DNA of 64,000 nt, from the NCBI RefSeq assembly GCF_017873435.1, contig NZ_JAGGKG010000008.1:124001-188000 (forward strand), in the 5' to 3' direction. Shown here piece after piece: positions 33,874-44,392 of this stretch. Under the pieces are notes generated by a model. The model was not told where the DNA came from and did not search any database. It saw only the letters and a program-made list of their open reading frames with translations. The translations under genes were made by a program, and so were the position numbers. The number at the start of each line of letters is the position of its first letter. The first letter of the stretch is position 1. The stretch comes from Paenibacillus turicensis. GTDB lineage: Bacteria > Bacillota > Bacilli > Paenibacillales > Paenibacillaceae.

Positions 33874-35259
33874 TTACACAGAAACTACAGGCTTAGATTC
33901 ATGATGGCTAGATACGGCACAAATTAAATGATGATAGCGATTTTGTTCACTTTTTGAGGTTAAATTACGATATTTTTCAAATAATGTTACACATTTTATA
34001 ATCTCCCCTGCTTGACTAAAGCGAATAGCTAAGGTGAGCCCATCTAAAATACATTTGATCCCTTCCGCATAGCTTCCTTTTTCAATATAAAAACTAGCTA
34101 GTTCAATAAAAAATGAAATGTAAGCATCATCTAATGAAGTTTGGCTCATGTGCATCAATTGCTCTACGTCTAAGCTTAACAAATAACTTTGAAAACGGTG
34201 AAGAATGGGCTCAATTTCAAAGTTATATTTGTTAGCCGCTTGAACAATAATGACTAATGCAGGGAGTATTTCACTTTCTTGATTAGAAATATAATCTAAA
34301 TAGGTAGATAATACCTGAATTTTACCCATCATAAGCTGGTACTGGAACGTATCGATTGTTGCACGTTCTCTATAATAGTTAATCCAAGTCTCAGCTTCCT
34401 CTACATGATCCTCCACACATTCTAAATTCCTATATAATGTTGTATAATGTAGCGCCATTTCATAGTTTTGTTGCTGTCCACATACTTTAGCTCTTAAATA
34501 ATACCCCTCTAAAATATATGAAAACAGAGGCTGTTTTATTTTAAGAGTAAAGGAGTTTTTCTTAGAAGAATGGTGCTTGTACTGGTAATACGATTGCGCC
34601 TTTATCGTAAGCTTTTCCGCTAAAAGATCCAGTCGGCTCCAATCCTTTAGTCTCAGATATGTTGTTGCTAAGTCCTTGATGGCATCAAGCTCAATTTCTT
34701 CACTTAAATTATCAATATAGTTTTCAAATATGGCGGCAGCTCTGACAGTTTCAGTGTAATCCTCGCCAATACTTAATAAAAATAAGCGATATTGACATAA
34801 CGCTAAGCGCTCTGAACGCTGATATTTTTCACATTCAGCAATCACCTTGTAGAGTATCCGTGATGCGTCGTAATAATCAAGCCTAAAAAAGTCCTCCGCC
34901 GTCTCAAACAGTTGAGGGATGTAGGCGAGTGTATCCATCGTAAGTCCGATGACCCGCTCGATACAATCAATTCGATTGAGCTCTGCACAACGGTACAAAA
35001 AGGGCTTCAATCGGCGCCAATTTGGTGGAGAATGCAAAAAGAAATCGTCTATATACGCATCATAAAATGCATCCGGAGGTAGTCCCATTCCAGCTGTAAT
35101 TTTATCAAGCTGCCCCATAGCAAGGGAGCGGTTGCCATTTACCAATGCACTTAATGTCCCTACATTAATTTTCGTAAGCTTTGAAAAGTATTGAAAGGTG
35201 TAACCGTGCTCCTTCATAAATTTTTCTAATTCAGAGGTTATTATATTATTCTGTGTCAA
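33874..35259 (-). CDS. XRE-type HTH regulator with TPR-like domain
   Basis: TTG start (ACAC follows) behind AAAGGTGGTG; 461 residues. Residues 1-65 are an XRE helix-turn-helix (TFQYFSKLTKINVGTLSALVNGNRSLAMGQL). The remaining 390 residues are all-helical with TPR-like pairs, e.g. DFFRLDYYDASRILYKVIAE and QNYEMALHYTTLYRNLE. This build recalls the RRNPP family of peptide-controlled regulators, but I find no small secreted peptide gene beside it. Paenibacillaceae carry many such proteins. Its target is unknown. Confidence 0.82.
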   Translation of the reverse strand: MTQNNIITSELEKFMKEHGYTFQYFSKLTKINVGTLSALVNGNRSLAMGQLDKITAGMGLPPDAFYDAYIDDFFLHSPPNWRRLKPFLYRCAELNRIDCIERVIGLTMDTLAYIPQLFETAEDFFRLDYYDASRILYKVIAECEKYQRSERLALCQYRLFLLSIGEDYTETVRAAAIFENYIDNLSEEIELDAIKDLATTYLRLKDWSRLDLLAEKLTIKAQSYYQYKHHSSKKNSFTLKIKQPLFSYILEGYYLRAKVCGQQQNYEMALHYTTLYRNLECVEDHVEEAETWINYYRERATIDTFQYQLMMGKIQVLSTYLDYISNQESEILPALVIIVQAANKYNFEIEPILHRFQSYLLSLDVEQLMHMSQTSLDDAYISFFIELASFYIEKGSYAEGIKCILDGLTLAIRFSQAGEIIKCVTLFEKYRNLTSKSEQNRYHHLICAVSSHHESKPVVSV

Positions 35260-35539
35260 ACAATCACCACCTTTGTAGCTACTTTCGATAAAAGTTTATA
35301 TTTAACGACACAGGAATGTATTTGGTAATATTGTATTTCTTTACATAATGGGTAAACTCCTTTATTTTCCTCGTTTTATTTTTTTCTTTTTTCCCTTTTT
35401 TCTATGACACAGATTTGACAATTCTCTCATGCCCAACCTACTAAATTCCTTATTCATAATTTGACTTGAAATGTCGAAATAGGAAGTATAGCAGAGACCT
35501 TAATTAGAGGTCTGCTTTAAAGGGAAGGGAGTTGTCTAT

Positions 35540-37558
35540 ATGAATGAACGACAGAGCTCACAAAAACAGTATTTTGGTATAAGAGGAAAGCTTACGCTCA
35601 TTAAGACCAAGCTTATTGCTTCTTTGCTTATTGTATTGTTGATCCCCAGTGGCTTAATAGGATATGTATCTTATCAAAGTGCAAAAGATGAAGTCAGGAA
35701 ACAAATGACGGAAGCGATAGAAAATAGCATGAAGCTAGTCCAAGAACAAATTAAGCAGTATATTACTGCTGTAATTAATAATGGTATGCTATTTGCAACT
35801 GAATTTGATGAGAGTGATCCTCGGGGTGGCGATGAGGTTCAGGCACGTCTAGATACGATATTAAAAGCACATAGTGAATTAGATGGAATCATTTTAGGTA
35901 ATGAAAATGGAGAATCCTTACGATCACCTACAACAACGAGAACAGATTATGATCCTCGGGAACAGCCTTGGTATCAGGACAGTGTTAAATCACCAGGTAA
36001 AATTTCCTTTGGAGAGCCAACGATAGGTAGATTTTCTGGTAAATTAATTGTAACGATGGGCATGGCATTTACCGATGGCAAGGGTTCAGTTGGACAGAGC
36101 TTAAACTTAGGTCGGCTTATGGATACTTTAAAGGATGTAAAAATCGGAGATTCTGGATCACTTGTAGTACTTACCAATAGTGATAAAGTGGTGACAGGAG
36201 CAGGGAAGCTATTTGCTGATGGATTAGCGCCTAACATGGTGCTGGAAGGCTTAGAGCGGGACCCCAATGCCGGGGCAAACACTTCCTTAAAAAATATTGT
36301 GTATCAAGATAAAGAGATGGAAATGTTCACGATTATTGATGAAACAACAGGTTGGAGAATTATAGGACTCAGTGATATAGCTGACTATCGTGCAGCAGCA
36401 GCGCCTATTTTGTTAAAAAGCTTAATTGTAATTGCTGCCTCAATCGTATTATCAGCGGGCATCATTATTATGATGGTTCGTACGTTCTCTGTCCCTATGA
36501 AGAAGCTAACATTAGGTGCTACAAGTATAAGAGATGGCGATTTAACTGCTAGAATTGAACTGAAAAATCATGATGAGTTTGGTAATCTTGCCAATAGCTT
36601 CAACGAAATGGCGCAGTCCTTACGTCAGGTTGTAGCGGAAACACAGGTAACCTCGTCCCAGCTAGCAGATTCATCACGAACCATTCAGGAAAGTACAGAG
36701 CAGACGGCATTATCGATTCAGCATGTCGCAGAGACAATGCAAGAAACCGCGGAAATATCTAGTACAGGTGCAGAAGGGGCAGCCCAGACGGCAGATGCTG
36801 TGGAGGAAATGGCAAAGGGAGTTGGCTCTATTGCAGAATCTGCTGCCTCAATTGTGAGCTCAGCAGAGCAGACAGAGCAAGATGTCGCGGTAGGAAGTAA
36901 AGCGATTGGAAAGGTGAAGGAGCAGATGAACCGAATCCTTATCGCGGTGGATGAATCGACAGAGATGGTCAATGGACTTTCGCATTTATCGGAATCTGCT
37001 GTCCAAATGAATAAAGCCATTACGGATATTGCAAGACAAACGAATTTGTTAGCCTTGAATGCTGCAATTGAGGCAGCACGTGCTGGTGCAGCTGGACGTG
37101 GATTTGCTGTTGTTGCAAGCGAGGTGCAGAAGCTTTCTGAGCAGTCGAGTGATACAGCAAGTCACATTGGGGAGACAATTGGACAAATGATTGATCTTAT
37201 CGATAAAACCAGTGAGATGATGAACGGTAACGTTCGTCAGGAGGTTGGTGCTGGGTTAGAGGTGAGCCAAGACGCAGAATCAGTATTTAAAAATATCGAA
37301 AATTCTACGCTGCAAATTTCAGAACAGATCCAAGATATTTCGGCAGCAGCTCAGCAAATTTCAGCGAGTACAGAAGAGATTTCAGCGACAGTAACGAATC
37401 TGGCTAGTGTGTCTCGACGCTCTGCAGATGGCGCACAGACCACTTCAGCAGCTACGGAGGAACAAATGGCGGTGATGGAGGAAATTTCATCTTCATCCGA
37501 ACAGTTAGCTCACCTTGCAATTAAGCTACAACAGATGATTACTTCATTCAAAATCTAA
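35540..37558 (+). CDS. Methyl-accepting chemotaxis protein with dCache-like sensor
   Basis: 672 residues. TM1 at about 27-47, extracytoplasmic double-Cache-like domain (about 50-285; [23 protein letters not shown] is the classic Cache signature around DPR.RPWY), TM2 at about 292-314, HAMP, and the signalling domain with [25 protein letters not shown]. dCache receptors bind small metabolites such as amino acids directly. Ribosome site AAGGGAAGGGAG. Followed by a bidirectional terminator. Ligand unknown. Confidence 0.95.
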   Translation: MNERQSSQKQYFGIRGKLTLIKTKLIASLLIVLLIPSGLIGYVSYQSAKDEVRKQMTEAIENSMKLVQEQIKQYITAVINNGMLFATEFDESDPRGGDEVQARLDTILKAHSELDGIILGNENGESLRSPTTTRTDYDPREQPWYQDSVKSPGKISFGEPTIGRFSGKLIVTMGMAFTDGKGSVGQSLNLGRLMDTLKDVKIGDSGSLVVLTNSDKVVTGAGKLFADGLAPNMVLEGLERDPNAGANTSLKNIVYQDKEMEMFTIIDETTGWRIIGLSDIADYRAAAAPILLKSLIVIAASIVLSAGIIIMMVRTFSVPMKKLTLGATSIRDGDLTARIELKNHDEFGNLANSFNEMAQSLRQVVAETQVTSSQLADSSRTIQESTEQTALSIQHVAETMQETAEISSTGAEGAAQTADAVEEMAKGVGSIAESAASIVSSAEQTEQDVAVGSKAIGKVKEQMNRILIAVDESTEMVNGLSHLSESAVQMNKAITDIARQTNLLALNAAIEAARAGAAGRGFAVVASEVQKLSEQSSDTASHIGETIGQMIDLIDKTSEMMNGNVRQEVGAGLEVSQDAESVFKNIENSTLQISEQIQDISAAAQQISASTEEISATVTNLASVSRRSADGAQTTSAATEEQMAVMEEISSSSEQLAHLAIKLQQMITSFKI

Positions 37559-37573
37559 GCAATCTAATTAAAC

Positions 37574-37627
37574 AAAGTGGTGGATGTTCTAAGAAGCTTC
37601 ACTTGCTTCCGATCATCCACCACTTTT
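37574..37627. terminator. Bidirectional terminator between MCP and pepT
   Basis: A perfect 13-bp stem AAAGTGGTGGATG / CATCCACCACTTT flanked by T-runs on both strands (TTTT on the plus side, TTTGTTTAATT on the other). Confidence 0.88.
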
Positions 37628-37690
37628 ATGTCTAGAAAAGGCTTAAACCCTTGAAATCCCAAGACTTAGACTAAACTTCTTAGACTAAAC

Positions 37691-38947
37691 TTATCCTTGT
37701 GCTTCAAACCTTTTGATTACATCAATGACAACGTGTGTAGCTAACACCATGTTATCTAAGGACACAAATTCATATTTACCATGATAATTTTCCCCACCTG
37801 TAAAAATGTTAGGTGTAGGTAGTCCCATGTAGGATAACTGGGAACCGTCAGTACCTCCGCGAATTGGCTGAATAATCGGCGTGATATTTAACGCTTCAAG
37901 CACACCTTTGGCGATCTCTACAATTTCAAACACAGGTTCAATTTTTTCGCGCATGTTGTAGTAGGTGTCTTTAATTTGCACGGTAATGGTATGTTCTCCA
38001 TATTTAGCTTGAAGCTGCTTAGCAGTTTGCTCAATCAGTGCTTTACGCTGCTCAAAGGCAGTGCGATCAAAATCACGAATAATATATTTTAAAGTTGCAG
38101 CTTCAACGTTACCGGATATATCTGTCAGATGATAAAACCCTTCGTAGCCTTCTGTCTGCTCAGGACATTCAGCCGTAGGCAACAGCGAGTGAAACTCCAT
38201 AGCTAGCTTAGAGGCATTCACCATTTTATTCTTGGCGGTTCCAGGATGTACACTAACCCCTTGAAAGGTCAATGTAGCTGCTGCAGCATTAAAGCTTTCG
38301 TATTCAAGCTCTCCTACAGGTCCACCATCCACGGTGTAGGCGTATGTAGCACCAAACGCTGCAACATCAAACTTCTCAGGTCCACGTCCAATTTCCTCAT
38401 CAGGTGTAAAGGCAACGCGAATTTTACCATGCTTAATTTCAGGATGCTTAATCAGATAATGCATGGCTGTCATAATTTCAGCAATCCCTGCTTTGTCATC
38501 TGCACCAAGTAAAGTAGTCCCATCTGTTGTAATTAAGGTATGTCCTTTATAGTTGTGCAAATTAGGGAAGTCAGCAGGAGAAAGCTTAACACCTAATGCA
38601 GCATTTAAAAGGATCTCTTGTCCGTCGTAATTTTCTACAATTTGTGGCGAAACATTTTCCCCAGAGGAATCAGGTGATGTATCCAAGTGGGCTAAAAAGC
38701 CAATAACGGGTATTTCCTTTTCTGTATTTGAGGGTAAGGTTGCCATCACGTATCCATAGGGATCAACAGTGACATCCTCCATGCCAATTTCGTTCAGCTC
38801 CTTCACGAGCTGGTGAGCCAACGTCATTTGCCCAGGAGTAGAAGGACAAGTTGAGTTATCCTCATTAGATTGTGTATTTACTTTTGCATATGAAATAAAG
38901 CGTTGCTTCAGGTCCTCTACAATTTCTTCTTTCAATTGCTGCTTCAT
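37691..38947 (-). CDS. pepT: Peptidase T (tripeptide aminopeptidase)
   Basis: 418 residues. Cytoplasmic dizinc M20 peptidase that removes the N-terminal residue of tripeptides. Visible metal and catalytic motifs: [24 protein letters not shown] (bridging Asp), [14 protein letters not shown] (catalytic Glu and ligand), and [20 protein letters not shown] followed by [12 protein letters not shown]. The order and spacing are those of PepT and not of PepV or DapE. Converges with the chemoreceptor gene and lies 33 nt downstream of the small L7/L12-like gene, so possibly co-transcribed. Confidence 0.96.
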   Translation of the reverse strand: MKQQLKEEIVEDLKQRFISYAKVNTQSNEDNSTCPSTPGQMTLAHQLVKELNEIGMEDVTVDPYGYVMATLPSNTEKEIPVIGFLAHLDTSPDSSGENVSPQIVENYDGQEILLNAALGVKLSPADFPNLHNYKGHTLITTDGTTLLGADDKAGIAEIMTAMHYLIKHPEIKHGKIRVAFTPDEEIGRGPEKFDVAAFGATYAYTVDGGPVGELEYESFNAAAATLTFQGVSVHPGTAKNKMVNASKLAMEFHSLLPTAECPEQTEGYEGFYHLTDISGNVEAATLKYIIRDFDRTAFEQRKALIEQTAKQLQAKYGEHTITVQIKDTYYNMREKIEPVFEIVEIAKGVLEALNITPIIQPIRGGTDGSQLSYMGLPTPNIFTGGENYHGKYEFVSLDNMVLATHVVIDVIKRFEAQG

Positions 38948-38980
38948 TTTTTAGCACACTTCTTTCTCCATTTAGTTATA

Positions 38981-39352
38981 TTATTTAATTTGAACCTCTA
39001 ATTGGTCTATCATCCGCTTTGCTTCAATCAACGGTAAATTTGTTGCTTCACGTAGCTTCTTGATCGCACGAATGCTTTGTCCATTTTCTACCAGTGTGCG
39101 AAGCTCGGCTTGTAAGTGTGCATTTACAATTAAAGGACCATTGCCTAAAGTATGACTTGCCTGGTCTTCGTAAGTATAGGTTGGAGTTCCTTTTGGCACG
39201 TTTCCTGTCGATACATTGGAGGTGCCATAGACAAGCACATCTCTTAATTGCTTTTGCACAATATGAAGTTGTCTTTGCAAACTAATAACTTTAACTGTAA
39301 GCAGAAGTGTGATAGCTAATGAGCTGGCTGCAATCATCGTTACGGGATCCAT
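38981..39352 (-). CDS. Membrane-anchored protein with ribosomal L7/L12 C-terminal-like domain
   Basis: 123 residues, start ATG with AAAGGAGC. An N-terminal hydrophobic helix (about 5-22) and short coiled region are followed by a linker and a 40-residue helical module LVENGQSIRAIKKLREATNL then PLIEAKRMIDQLE. That module matches the L7/L12 C-terminal fold (K.I..VRE.T.L.L.EAK..V), found in several small Bacillota proteins of unknown function. It is not the ribosomal stalk protein. Upstream of pepT in the same direction. Confidence 0.8.
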   Translation of the reverse strand: MDPVTMIAASSLAITLLLTVKVISLQRQLHIVQKQLRDVLVYGTSNVSTGNVPKGTPTYTYEDQASHTLGNGPLIVNAHLQAELRTLVENGQSIRAIKKLREATNLPLIEAKRMIDQLEVQIK

Positions 39353-39420
39353 ACTTCCAAGCTCCTTTCAAAAGACAATGTAATCCCTTAATTATAACAT
39401 GCACCATGAAATGCTTTAAA

Positions 39421-40464
39421 TCATACCTCAGTAGTGTTCCCGAATATTTCTGCTAATAATGAATAGGAATGTAAACGTGCTGTATGATCATATATTTGTG
39501 CGGATAGGATGATCTCATCTGCTCCCGTTAGTTCCAAGTGTGATTCTAGCTTCGCAGCAACCGTGTTAGGGCTACCTACAGCTCCAAAGCTAAATTTACC
39601 TTGAACCAGTGCCTTTTCTTGTGCATTCCATAAAGAATCCATATCGTCCGTTGGCGGTTGAAGTCTTCCTGTTTTTCCTCGGATTAGATTCAAAAACTGC
39701 TGTTGCTGTGAAGTCGCTAAATATTTAGCCTGCTCATCCGTATCCGCTACGACGGCATTCACTGCTATCATGACATGTGGTTTATCTAATACCTCAGATG
39801 GGGTGAAATGACTACGATACAAGTCAAGTGCTGGCATTAAATATTCAGGTGCAAAATGGCTAGCAAATGAAAAAGGCAAGCCCAAACGACCAGCCAACTC
39901 TGCGCTAAAGCCACTAGAGCCAAGTAGCCAGATGGGAATATTTAAACCTTCACCAGGAATGGCCCTTACTCTAGAAGGGGCATGAGGATCAGGCTGGAAA
40001 TACGCGCGAAGCTCACGAAGACGTTCAGGGAAATCCTGTCCATTGCTTCCAGGCCCTCGGCGTAGCGCTTGAGAGGTAGCGCCATCTGAGCCTGGTGCGC
40101 GCCCTAAGCCTAAGTCAATTCTACCTGGAAATAAGCTTTCCAAGGTGCCAAATTGCTCAGCCACAACAAGAGGTGAATGATTAGGTAGCATAATTCCGCC
40201 AGCGCCAACACGAATCTGCTTGGTATGTGCGGCGACTTGTCCGATTACAATCGAAGTTGCGGAGCTCGCAATTCCGGGCATATTATGGTGTTCTGCCAAC
40301 CAATATCTATGATAACCCCAACGTTCTGCATGTTGTGCTAAGTCAATTGTATTTTTTAAAGAAGTGGCCACACTTCCTTCTTCAGTTACTGGGGCAAGAT
40401 CGAGAATCGAAATGGGTGTACCTGCTAATATGTTGGATGTATGATTTTTAGCTTGATCTGTCAC
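39421..40464 (-). CDS. LLM-class flavin-dependent oxidoreductase (luciferase-like)
   Basis: 347 residues; GTG start with CAGGGAGGC. Opening [20 protein letters not shown] and [19 protein letters not shown], then [21 protein letters not shown] and [12 protein letters not shown] are the standard segments of bacterial luciferase-like group 1 enzymes (MsnO8/YhbW type). They use FMNH2 and oxygen on unknown substrates. A 12-bp palindrome lies between its start and its likely promoter. Confidence 0.93.
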   Translation of the reverse strand: MTDQAKNHTSNILAGTPISILDLAPVTEEGSVATSLKNTIDLAQHAERWGYHRYWLAEHHNMPGIASSATSIVIGQVAAHTKQIRVGAGGIMLPNHSPLVVAEQFGTLESLFPGRIDLGLGRAPGSDGATSQALRRGPGSNGQDFPERLRELRAYFQPDPHAPSRVRAIPGEGLNIPIWLLGSSGFSAELAGRLGLPFSFASHFAPEYLMPALDLYRSHFTPSEVLDKPHVMIAVNAVVADTDEQAKYLATSQQQQFLNLIRGKTGRLQPPTDDMDSLWNAQEKALVQGKFSFGAVGSPNTVAAKLESHLELTGADEIILSAQIYDHTARLHSYSLLAEIFGNTTEV

Positions 40465-40492
40465 TTATAAAGCCTCCCTGTCTATTAGTTAC

Positions 40493-40504
40493 ACAATTAA
40501 TTGT
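40493..40504. promoter_or_regulatory. 12-bp palindrome upstream of the LLM gene
   Basis: ACAATTAATTGT, 29 bp before the GTG of the oxidoreductase, is a perfect dyad within an AT-rich promoter region. It could be an operator for a MarR- or HxlR-type repressor. Low complexity lowers confidence. The rest of the 313-bp intergenic region 40465-40777 shows no gene. Confidence 0.35.
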
Positions 40505-40777
40505 TTACAATTTATATCATACCAAAAGTAAGTGACTAACTTCAACTCCAAGAGTCCTTTGTTTAAATGACAGAGCGTGCTGAATGCACTTACAATTAAT
40601 ACAATTTGTCATTTTATTTTAAAGCGATTGTGACCAATTCACATTTGCTGCACATTATAATGAAGGAGAAGGATGGCATAAGAGATATAAATACATATCC
40701 ATCTCGTTTATGATGATGCTAATTAGGGTAATGACTATAAAGCAGTTTAACCTTCTACTAGAAAGGTGGTACATGAC

Positions 40778-41308
40778 ATGAATAAATGGATAAAAACATG
40801 TCTGTCAATATTGATGATTGTGGTGATGACACCATTTTTACTTTCAAATACAAAAGCATCTGATTATAAAGATGTTACCCCAACAGTTAAACAAATTACT
40901 GAAGTGACAAAGACAGTATATATTAATCAAATAAGTACGGATGCTTCTGGAACAACATTGACGATAGAGCCAATTGAATGGTATCAAGGTGAAGAAGCAC
41001 GTAAAGCTTTTGCAACGCATGAACCAGATGCTGGTCTTGATGGGCCACCAGATGGCTATTATATCGTGAACAACCATAAGCCTTTAGAAACGTATACTGT
41101 CTCTCCAGATGCAACAGTGATGATGCAAATTTATGATCGTACTGGCCAGCTTGAGGATATGGACATTCAAGCAAATGAACAAATTACGTTGGCTAAATTT
41201 AATAAAATCTTTGCTGACAATGAAAATTTAGATTTAAGTAATTTCCCTTACCATATTAAAATTCAAGACGGTGTAATTACATCAATTGTTCAACAGTATG
41301 TCCCTTAA
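40778..41308 (+). CDS. Secreted hypothetical protein
   Basis: I choose ATG 40778 with AAAGGTGG 5-12 nt upstream; the GTG at 40766 is inside that box. 176 residues. A signal peptide is clear: NKWIKTCLSILMIVVMTPFL followed by LSNTKASDYK, with cleavage likely after KAS. The mature part is acidic and strand-rich without lipobox or known domain (VTKTVYINQISTDASGTTLT, EPDAGLDGPPDGYYIVN). I do not recognise the family. It stands alone with its own terminator. Confidence 0.8.
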   Translation: MNKWIKTCLSILMIVVMTPFLLSNTKASDYKDVTPTVKQITEVTKTVYINQISTDASGTTLTIEPIEWYQGEEARKAFATHEPDAGLDGPPDGYYIVNNHKPLETYTVSPDATVMMQIYDRTGQLEDMDIQANEQITLAKFNKIFADNENLDLSNFPYHIKIQDGVITSIVQQYVP

Positions 41309-41335
41309 TGAGGGGAGAAAATAAGCTATAATTAG

Positions 41336-41383
41336 AAGCACAGGCTTCAGGAGCATCCCTTCCTGATTGTTTGTGCTTTTTTT
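41336..41383 (+). terminator. Rho-independent terminator
   Basis: AAGCACA pairs with TGTGCTT around an inner stem CAGGA/TCCTG; seven T in all follow the C of the descending arm. The rest of the gap up to 41617 contains overlapping palindromes (TAGTATACTA at 41557-41566) but no gene. Confidence 0.8.
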
Positions 41384-41617
41384 ATGATTGGATTTGAAAT
41401 AACATGCCCATCTTGACGCTCATTTTTTTCGCTATATACTGATTAAAAGGGGATTTTGGGTGAAGATAAATAGTCACAAAAGTGGTATTGAAAGTATTTT
41501 TTAGGCTGATAATAGAATAGGTATTTAAGGATGAACACGCCTATGGTGATTTTTTTTAGTATACTAGTATTTTAGGCATAGTTGCTTATACCTATTTTTA
41601 AGAAAAGAGTGGGATAA

Positions 41618-43006
41618 ATGCGTAGCGGGCTGAACTTAATACATCAGAAAAACACTTGGATGTTGCGCATAATCGCGCTTTTTTATGGTTGTGCCTTTAT
41701 TATTCATACTCTGGTTAGAGGCAAAATCTCTGGTAGCCATCTTGGTGTAACATTACTCCTATTTTTCATTGCCTTTGTTTTTATAAAAATCCCCCGTTTG
41801 TCGAGCTTTACAATGATGATGATCTGTGTGTTAATGTTTGTGTATTTTTACTCATTAATTTTCCACACTCCTCATTACATTAATTATTTATTTATGGCGT
41901 TGGTACCGATCTCTAGCTTGATTTATCATGATTTACGACCTGTATTATTATCGAGCGTATTATATATTGGTTCTGGTTTATATTTTTTCTGGTATAAAGG
42001 CGATTTAATGTTCCCTGGTATGGGTAAAGAAGATTGGATTTATGTCGTTGCCTTTTCCGGATTTATATCTATATTTTGTATTATGTACACTAAAATGCTT
42101 AAAAATATTTTACAGCGAGCTGATTCGAACGAGGATCGATTGCAGACCATCTTAGACAATGTATCGATTGGAACGTGGTCCTACGATATCCATTCGGAGA
42201 AGCTGGAGCTGTCTGGTCGATTGGAGAAAATGTTAGGGCTGGAACATCACACAGCAATGACTGATTTAGCAACCATGTACTTATGTATCCATCCTGATGA
42301 TCGCAAAGTAATTATGGATGCGCAGCAAGAAATGGTGCTGTGGCGACAGACCTCTTCTAAAGACTTTAGAGTTTTAAATAAGGATGGTTCCATTACGTGG
42401 CTGCAAAACCGAGGACGTCCTCATTTTGATTATAAGGGGCATTTAGTTCGTTTAGATGGGGTTGTCATCGATATTACTGAACGTAAAGAGATGGAGCAGC
42501 GAATTGAGTATTTAGCTTATCACGACGAGATGACGGGACTTCCTAATCGGGCAATGCTGAGCAAGAAATTTAAGGAATATAGTCAGTGGGCTCGTTCCTC
42601 TTTAGCGATGTTATTTATTGATCTTGACAATTTTAAAGAAGTAAACGATACATTAGGTCATGCGAGTGGTGATTTACTATTAAAGGATGTAGCACAAAAG
42701 CTATTAGCTGTTGTACGAGAAGAGGATACGATTTGCCGACTGGGCGGCGATGAATTTGTTATCTTACTAACTGATATGGATGAGCAAAGTATAGTAAAGG
42801 TTGCGAACCGCATTAAGCATAATTTGTCGCAAATTCAAACCGGTCATATTAGAGTAGGTGCAAGCATTGGAATCTGTGTAGCGACAGAAGGTGAAACGCT
42901 AGAGGACATGATTCATCGGGCGGATGAGTCGATGTATGGAGTAAAAAGAGGGAATGCAGACGTTGAGGTTAGGTTTTTAGATAAAAATCATTTTTCAGAA
43001 CAATAA
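41618..43006 (+). CDS. Membrane-bound diguanylate cyclase with PAS domain
   Basis: 462 residues. About five hydrophobic segments between residues 15 and 165 form a membrane sensor. A PAS fold (about 180-295; RVLNKDGSITWLQNRGRP and VVIDITERKEMEQR) connects to a GGDEF domain whose active site is intact: RLGGDEFVILL. It should make cyclic di-GMP. An inhibitory RxxD motif is not obvious in front of GGDEF (the five residues before give EDTIC). The signal is unknown. Converges on the glycosyltransferase gene via a hairpin. Confidence 0.94.
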   Translation: MRSGLNLIHQKNTWMLRIIALFYGCAFIIHTLVRGKISGSHLGVTLLLFFIAFVFIKIPRLSSFTMMMICVLMFVYFYSLIFHTPHYINYLFMALVPISSLIYHDLRPVLLSSVLYIGSGLYFFWYKGDLMFPGMGKEDWIYVVAFSGFISIFCIMYTKMLKNILQRADSNEDRLQTILDNVSIGTWSYDIHSEKLELSGRLEKMLGLEHHTAMTDLATMYLCIHPDDRKVIMDAQQEMVLWRQTSSKDFRVLNKDGSITWLQNRGRPHFDYKGHLVRLDGVVIDITERKEMEQRIEYLAYHDEMTGLPNRAMLSKKFKEYSQWARSSLAMLFIDLDNFKEVNDTLGHASGDLLLKDVAQKLLAVVREEDTICRLGGDEFVILLTDMDEQSIVKVANRIKHNLSQIQTGHIRVGASIGICVATEGETLEDMIHRADESMYGVKRGNADVEVRFLDKNHFSEQ

Positions 43007-43008
43007 TA

Positions 43009-43050
43009 GAGGAAGATAAACCGTCATGTTCGGGCCATCTTCCTCCTTTT
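43009..43050. terminator. Terminator between convergent genes
   Basis: A perfect 9-bp stem GAGGAAGAT / ATCTTCCTC with CTTTT following on the plus strand. It starts right after the diguanylate cyclase stop codon. Confidence 0.8.
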
Positions 43051-43078
43051 AATTTGTTAAACTGTGTAAAATCCAGAT

Positions 43079-44284
43079 TTAGTTTGAAGTGCTATAGCTT
43101 GGCCACAATCGCTTTAGAAGCAGAGAAATAGCCCATGTACCTAAAACCATAAAAAGCAGGATAAATGGGGTTCCGTATCTGGCAGTAGGTATAAATAAAA
43201 GCTGGAACGCTAACATGCCTGAGCAGCACCATGCCAAGAAATTACGTTTAAATAGCCAGTATAGTATAGAGGGTACGGCAATGAGCAAAGTAAGATAATG
43301 TAAGATTACACCACCGTAAACGTATAATTGAGGAAAATGGAACGTATCACTTACAAACATATTACTAAACAAGACTTGTAGCTTGCCTACAGTAAACCAT
43401 TTGAGGTATAGCAGGAAATTAGCTTGAAACCCTTCTAAAATAACCTGAAGCCCATAGCTAGTCTGATCTAGACCAAGCGCATACATTTCTTTAAAGTTTA
43501 TAGGCTCGTTAAAATAAGGATAGGCACCTGCTAATAAGGCATTACCGCTATCCGAAGCTAAAATCGTAAATTCATGTAATGAGACATAGTTTCTAATGAT
43601 CCATGGTAAAAAGCAAACAACCATCGTTGCCACAAAGGGAAGGAGGCTCCTCCTCTTTTCTCTAACAAATGCCAAAAATATAATGGCTAATACAATTACA
43701 GGCAACATGCTTGGTCGAGTCAAAATTCCATAACTTAAGATCGCAGAGGCCATAATGATATTAAGTAACGTCGGGTTTCTCCACATTCTCTCCCATGCAG
43801 CAAAAAATAAAGCAAGTAAAAAAACAAATAAGGTTTCTGTCATAAATATGCCGGTCATAAAAATAAATGGCGGATAAATAGCTACAAAAAGGGAACCTAA
43901 TAACGCTAAGCCCACTGAGGCCTTGCTTCGTATCAGATAAAATACTGGAATTATGGTTGCTGCCCCCAACAGGATTTGCACCCATTTATAAGCGGTTAAA
44001 CTAAATGAGGTTAAGGTTAGAATAACATAACCAAAGAGCGGAAATCCGGGTGTTACTCTTGCGTTAGCGGTCTCACTTCCGTAACCATAAATGTGGTTAT
44101 TAGCTAGTTGCTCTATCATACTGTAGTAGCGTTTACCATCCCCACCGAAGAAGTCTTGCGTACCTGTCACAAAAACATAAAGCGCACGTAGTAACACAGC
44201 AACTACAAAAATCAAGGTTAACCATAATGTCCTTCTTTTTGAAAAGCTGGAGGTGAATCGGTTTAACTGGTTTAGATTTAACAT
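43079..44284 (-). CDS. Polytopic membrane glycosyltransferase (GT39/ArnT-like, GT-C fold)
   Basis: 401 residues with about ten hydrophobic segments. The first extracytoplasmic loop carries FFGGDGKRYYSMIEQLAN, which holds the acidic residue expected for GT-C enzymes that use polyprenyl-phosphate sugars (ArnT, PMT). FPLFGYVILTL and ARVTPGFPLFG also fit. It likely transfers a sugar to a cell-envelope acceptor; donor and acceptor are unknown. The RIRSKAS-type loops on the cytoplasmic side follow the positive-inside rule. Confidence 0.82.
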   Translation of the reverse strand: MLNLNQLNRFTSSFSKRRTLWLTLIFVVAVLLRALYVFVTGTQDFFGGDGKRYYSMIEQLANNHIYGYGSETANARVTPGFPLFGYVILTLTSFSLTAYKWVQILLGAATIIPVFYLIRSKASVGLALLGSLFVAIYPPFIFMTGIFMTETLFVFLLALFFAAWERMWRNPTLLNIIMASAILSYGILTRPSMLPVIVLAIIFLAFVREKRRSLLPFVATMVVCFLPWIIRNYVSLHEFTILASDSGNALLAGAYPYFNEPINFKEMYALGLDQTSYGLQVILEGFQANFLLYLKWFTVGKLQVLFSNMFVSDTFHFPQLYVYGGVILHYLTLLIAVPSILYWLFKRNFLAWCCSGMLAFQLLFIPTARYGTPFILLFMVLGTWAISLLLKRLWPSYSTSN

Positions 44285-44392
44285 GTGAGTGGAAACTCCT
44301 CTTCTAGTAATGAAAATTCGTTAAGTTATAGTTTTTATGGACGTTACTTCAAAAATTATATATCCTTTTAGTAGGAGGATGACAAGACAAAC

